From: Chara braunii
Lineage: Eukaryota; Streptophyta; Charophyceae; Charales; Characeae
DNA length: 43,131 nucleotides
Assembly (NCBI GenBank): GCA_003427395.1
Contig: BFEA01000206.1
Span: 267,586 to 310,716, forward strand
Reading direction: 5' to 3'
The translations under genes were made by a program, and so were the position numbers. Below the pieces are notes generated by a model. That model saw only the letters and a program-made list of their open reading frames with translations, was not told the DNA's origin and ran no database searches. The stretch's first letter is position 1. Each line of letters starts with the position of its first letter. Positions 41,525-43,131 of the stretch are shown here, one piece after another.

Positions 41525-43131
41525 ACATCAATCACACTACAACACTGAAACCCATACCATATCAACAAAAAAAAAAAAAAAGAAGGAAACGCATACCATA
41601 TCACTGTCAGAAAAGTTGAAAGCAATTACAAGGCCGTTTGCTGCAACCATTCTCAGTAAAACCGCCGGAGATCTTGGTCATCTGACATGGCACTCGATTG
41701 GCATCATGACCTTTTTCTTTTGTCAATTCCATTCTGCATTCCTTGTTTCATTCCCTTGGCTGTGAACCAACCACGGTTCTGTTCACAGGATCAGCCATAA
41801 GCCAATCCCTCTGCTAGTGGAACCTTGCTCACGAGTTCTCTTTCCAAACCGCCCGTATGAAATTTGGGAAAGGAGAAAAAATATGAGTTGCTGTTCACCA
41901 ATGCAGGAGAACTCGTGCACATGCCGTCCGGTTAGTGCAGTGCCACTTTTCTACACAGCGGCCGCATCCCGGTCGCATGCTACTCCCAATTGTGCGCACC
42001 CCACCAAAAATTGCGAGATTTGGCCACAGCCCAGGCATCGCACTAGCGCCCCGTAGAGTGCAACTCCGAGTGCGAGCAACATTGGCAAAAGAACCTACGA
42101 CCCAAGCCGCTTTCACCTGGGGGAAGCCGGACGGCCAAAAGTCATGCAGATCCAACAATATGAATCCAGCTGCTCTTCACAGATGGACTCAAAGGGAACC
42201 ATGACTTCCAGGCAGGGCAATAGATGAAGTCAGGCACTTCCGGAGAGCAAGGTCTACGGACAAGCGACAAGATACGGGTCAAATCTAAGCACTTCCGGAG
42301 AGCAAGGTCCACGAAAAAGCGACAAGATATGGGTCAAATCTAAGCGGATCGAGCAAGTCGAGGAGCACCTCCCTCAAAGATTGCCATCGTGGAAATAACG
42401 GGGAACGCTCCCCAACGAAAATAGCCCAAGATGAATTAGAATGGGCCTTTTCGCAAGCAATTCAAGAGCGACCTGCAAGACCAATGGAGCTTTAAGATTG
42501 GCACCACCTTCTGAAGCACCCAACGACAAGACTGCAATGCAAGGAACCTGACTGTTCACAGCTTGCTCGAGTGCATCACACTGCATGCACACATGTCATC
42601 ACACGTACAAAGTGGTCTCACACAAAACCAGATTGAGAGAAGATAAGAACCAAGTAGCACAGCTTATATTATCAATGTCACTTAATACAAAGAGTATCAT
42701 GCGTTCCAGAGTTCAGCGCCAACAAGAGATAAGTCTCCCTCGTCATACAACAGCGTGGGACCTGGCTCAGCCAGCGTCCCCCTTCAGATCACAAGTGTGG
42801 TGCACACAGGTAAGTGTTCACCATATCCAGACTCACTCCCTGCTTTGCTCTCTCTTACTCTCTCTCAATAACTCTGCCTTGGTTCTCTTCCCTACACTAT
42901 GCATGCACACTCTCACCTACGGAGATCTACTTTGAATGTCACTCACTGATGCCTACTTACTAATCCTTCTACTACTAGCTTAGGCTAGCGCAGCTATGGT
43001 TTCCCTGCAGCCAGCGCCCAGCCTCATCGCCTTTCTAGCGCAGCTTCTTCTTCAGCGCCCAACTCCCTGCACTATAGCGCACAAGTGCCTCAGCACTTCC
43101 ACGTATCAATGCCCATCCAAATCTGCCTGTG
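41525..43131. other. Right edge, no gene recognised
   Basis: No ARGONAUTE exon or other gene could be identified. From about 42960 the sequence is rich in AGCGC and CAGCGCC words, as in the 10498-12924 retroposon and the Ty3/gypsy LTRs; it may be the start of a related element cut by the window edge. Confidence 0.35.
42234..42343. repeat. 55-bp tandem duplication
   Basis: Copies at 42234-42288 and 42289-42343, starting GCACTTCCGGAGAGCAAGGT and ending GGGTCAAATCTAA, with about four differences. Confidence 0.9.

Noticed and set aside
41895-42204. Open frames on both strands near 42 kb as upstream ARGONAUTE exons
   Set aside because: Neither contains the FYRDGVSEG, GADVTHP or other PIWI/MID motifs expected next upstream.

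Overview
The window is nuclear DNA from a large, repeat-rich eukaryotic genome of the green plant lineage. Three things point there. One gene is an ARGONAUTE of the plant AGO1/5/10 type, with small exons and introns of 1.9 to 4 kb. The Ty3/gypsy element has a primer site for initiator-Met tRNA, as plant elements do. Mitochondrial-type fragments (cox2, a group II intron reverse transcriptase) and retroposed U6 snRNA copies also occur. A charophyte alga such as Chara is my best guess, but that is inference and not proven by the sequence. Nothing looks bacterial: there are no operons and no CRISPR array. Single ambiguous bases (N) lie at 12732, 22301 and 36982.

Layout. 1-4575: no gene recognised. 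GC-rich palindromes lie at the left edge, then an array of about ten hairpins built on an ATAAGTTT loop (1191-2090), then an alternating A-B-A-B-A repeat of about 120 bp (2395-2915). 4576-15375: remains of a plus-strand LINE-type retrotransposon (possible ORF1, endonuclease, reverse transcriptase, C-terminal zinc-binding region, poly(A) tail). It is broken by a fold-back element (5217-6783), a 0.65 kb inverted-repeat element (7221-7873) and a 2.4 kb minus-strand retroposon with a 13-bp target-site duplication (10498-12924). 15870-22865: a structurally complete but coding-dead Ty3/gypsy element on the minus strand, with two TG...CA LTRs, a 4-bp target duplication, primer site, purine tract, and degenerate gag-protease-RT-RNase H-integrase-chromodomain-like regions. 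22866-26983: intergenic DNA with one exon-like segment, a cox2 fragment, minisatellites, an inverted-repeat element and a retroposed U6 copy.

26984-40760 (and presumably beyond the right edge): the 3' part of an ARGONAUTE gene on the minus strand. Five exons (46 codons plus 1 nt; 74 nt; 95 nt; a 32-nt microexon; 167 nt) join with matching phases and GT-AG borders, and encode the C-terminal half of the PIWI domain through the stop codon. Its introns hold simple repeats, small inverted-repeat elements, a non-LTR RT fragment, a group II intron RT-like fragment and a U6-like fragment. 40761-43131: no exon recognised. A 556-bp inverted-repeat element with a 6-bp target duplication (40963-41518) and a 55-bp tandem duplication are present.

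Only the ARGONAUTE gene appears functional. The rest is a layered record of transposition, in which nested insertions give relative ages.
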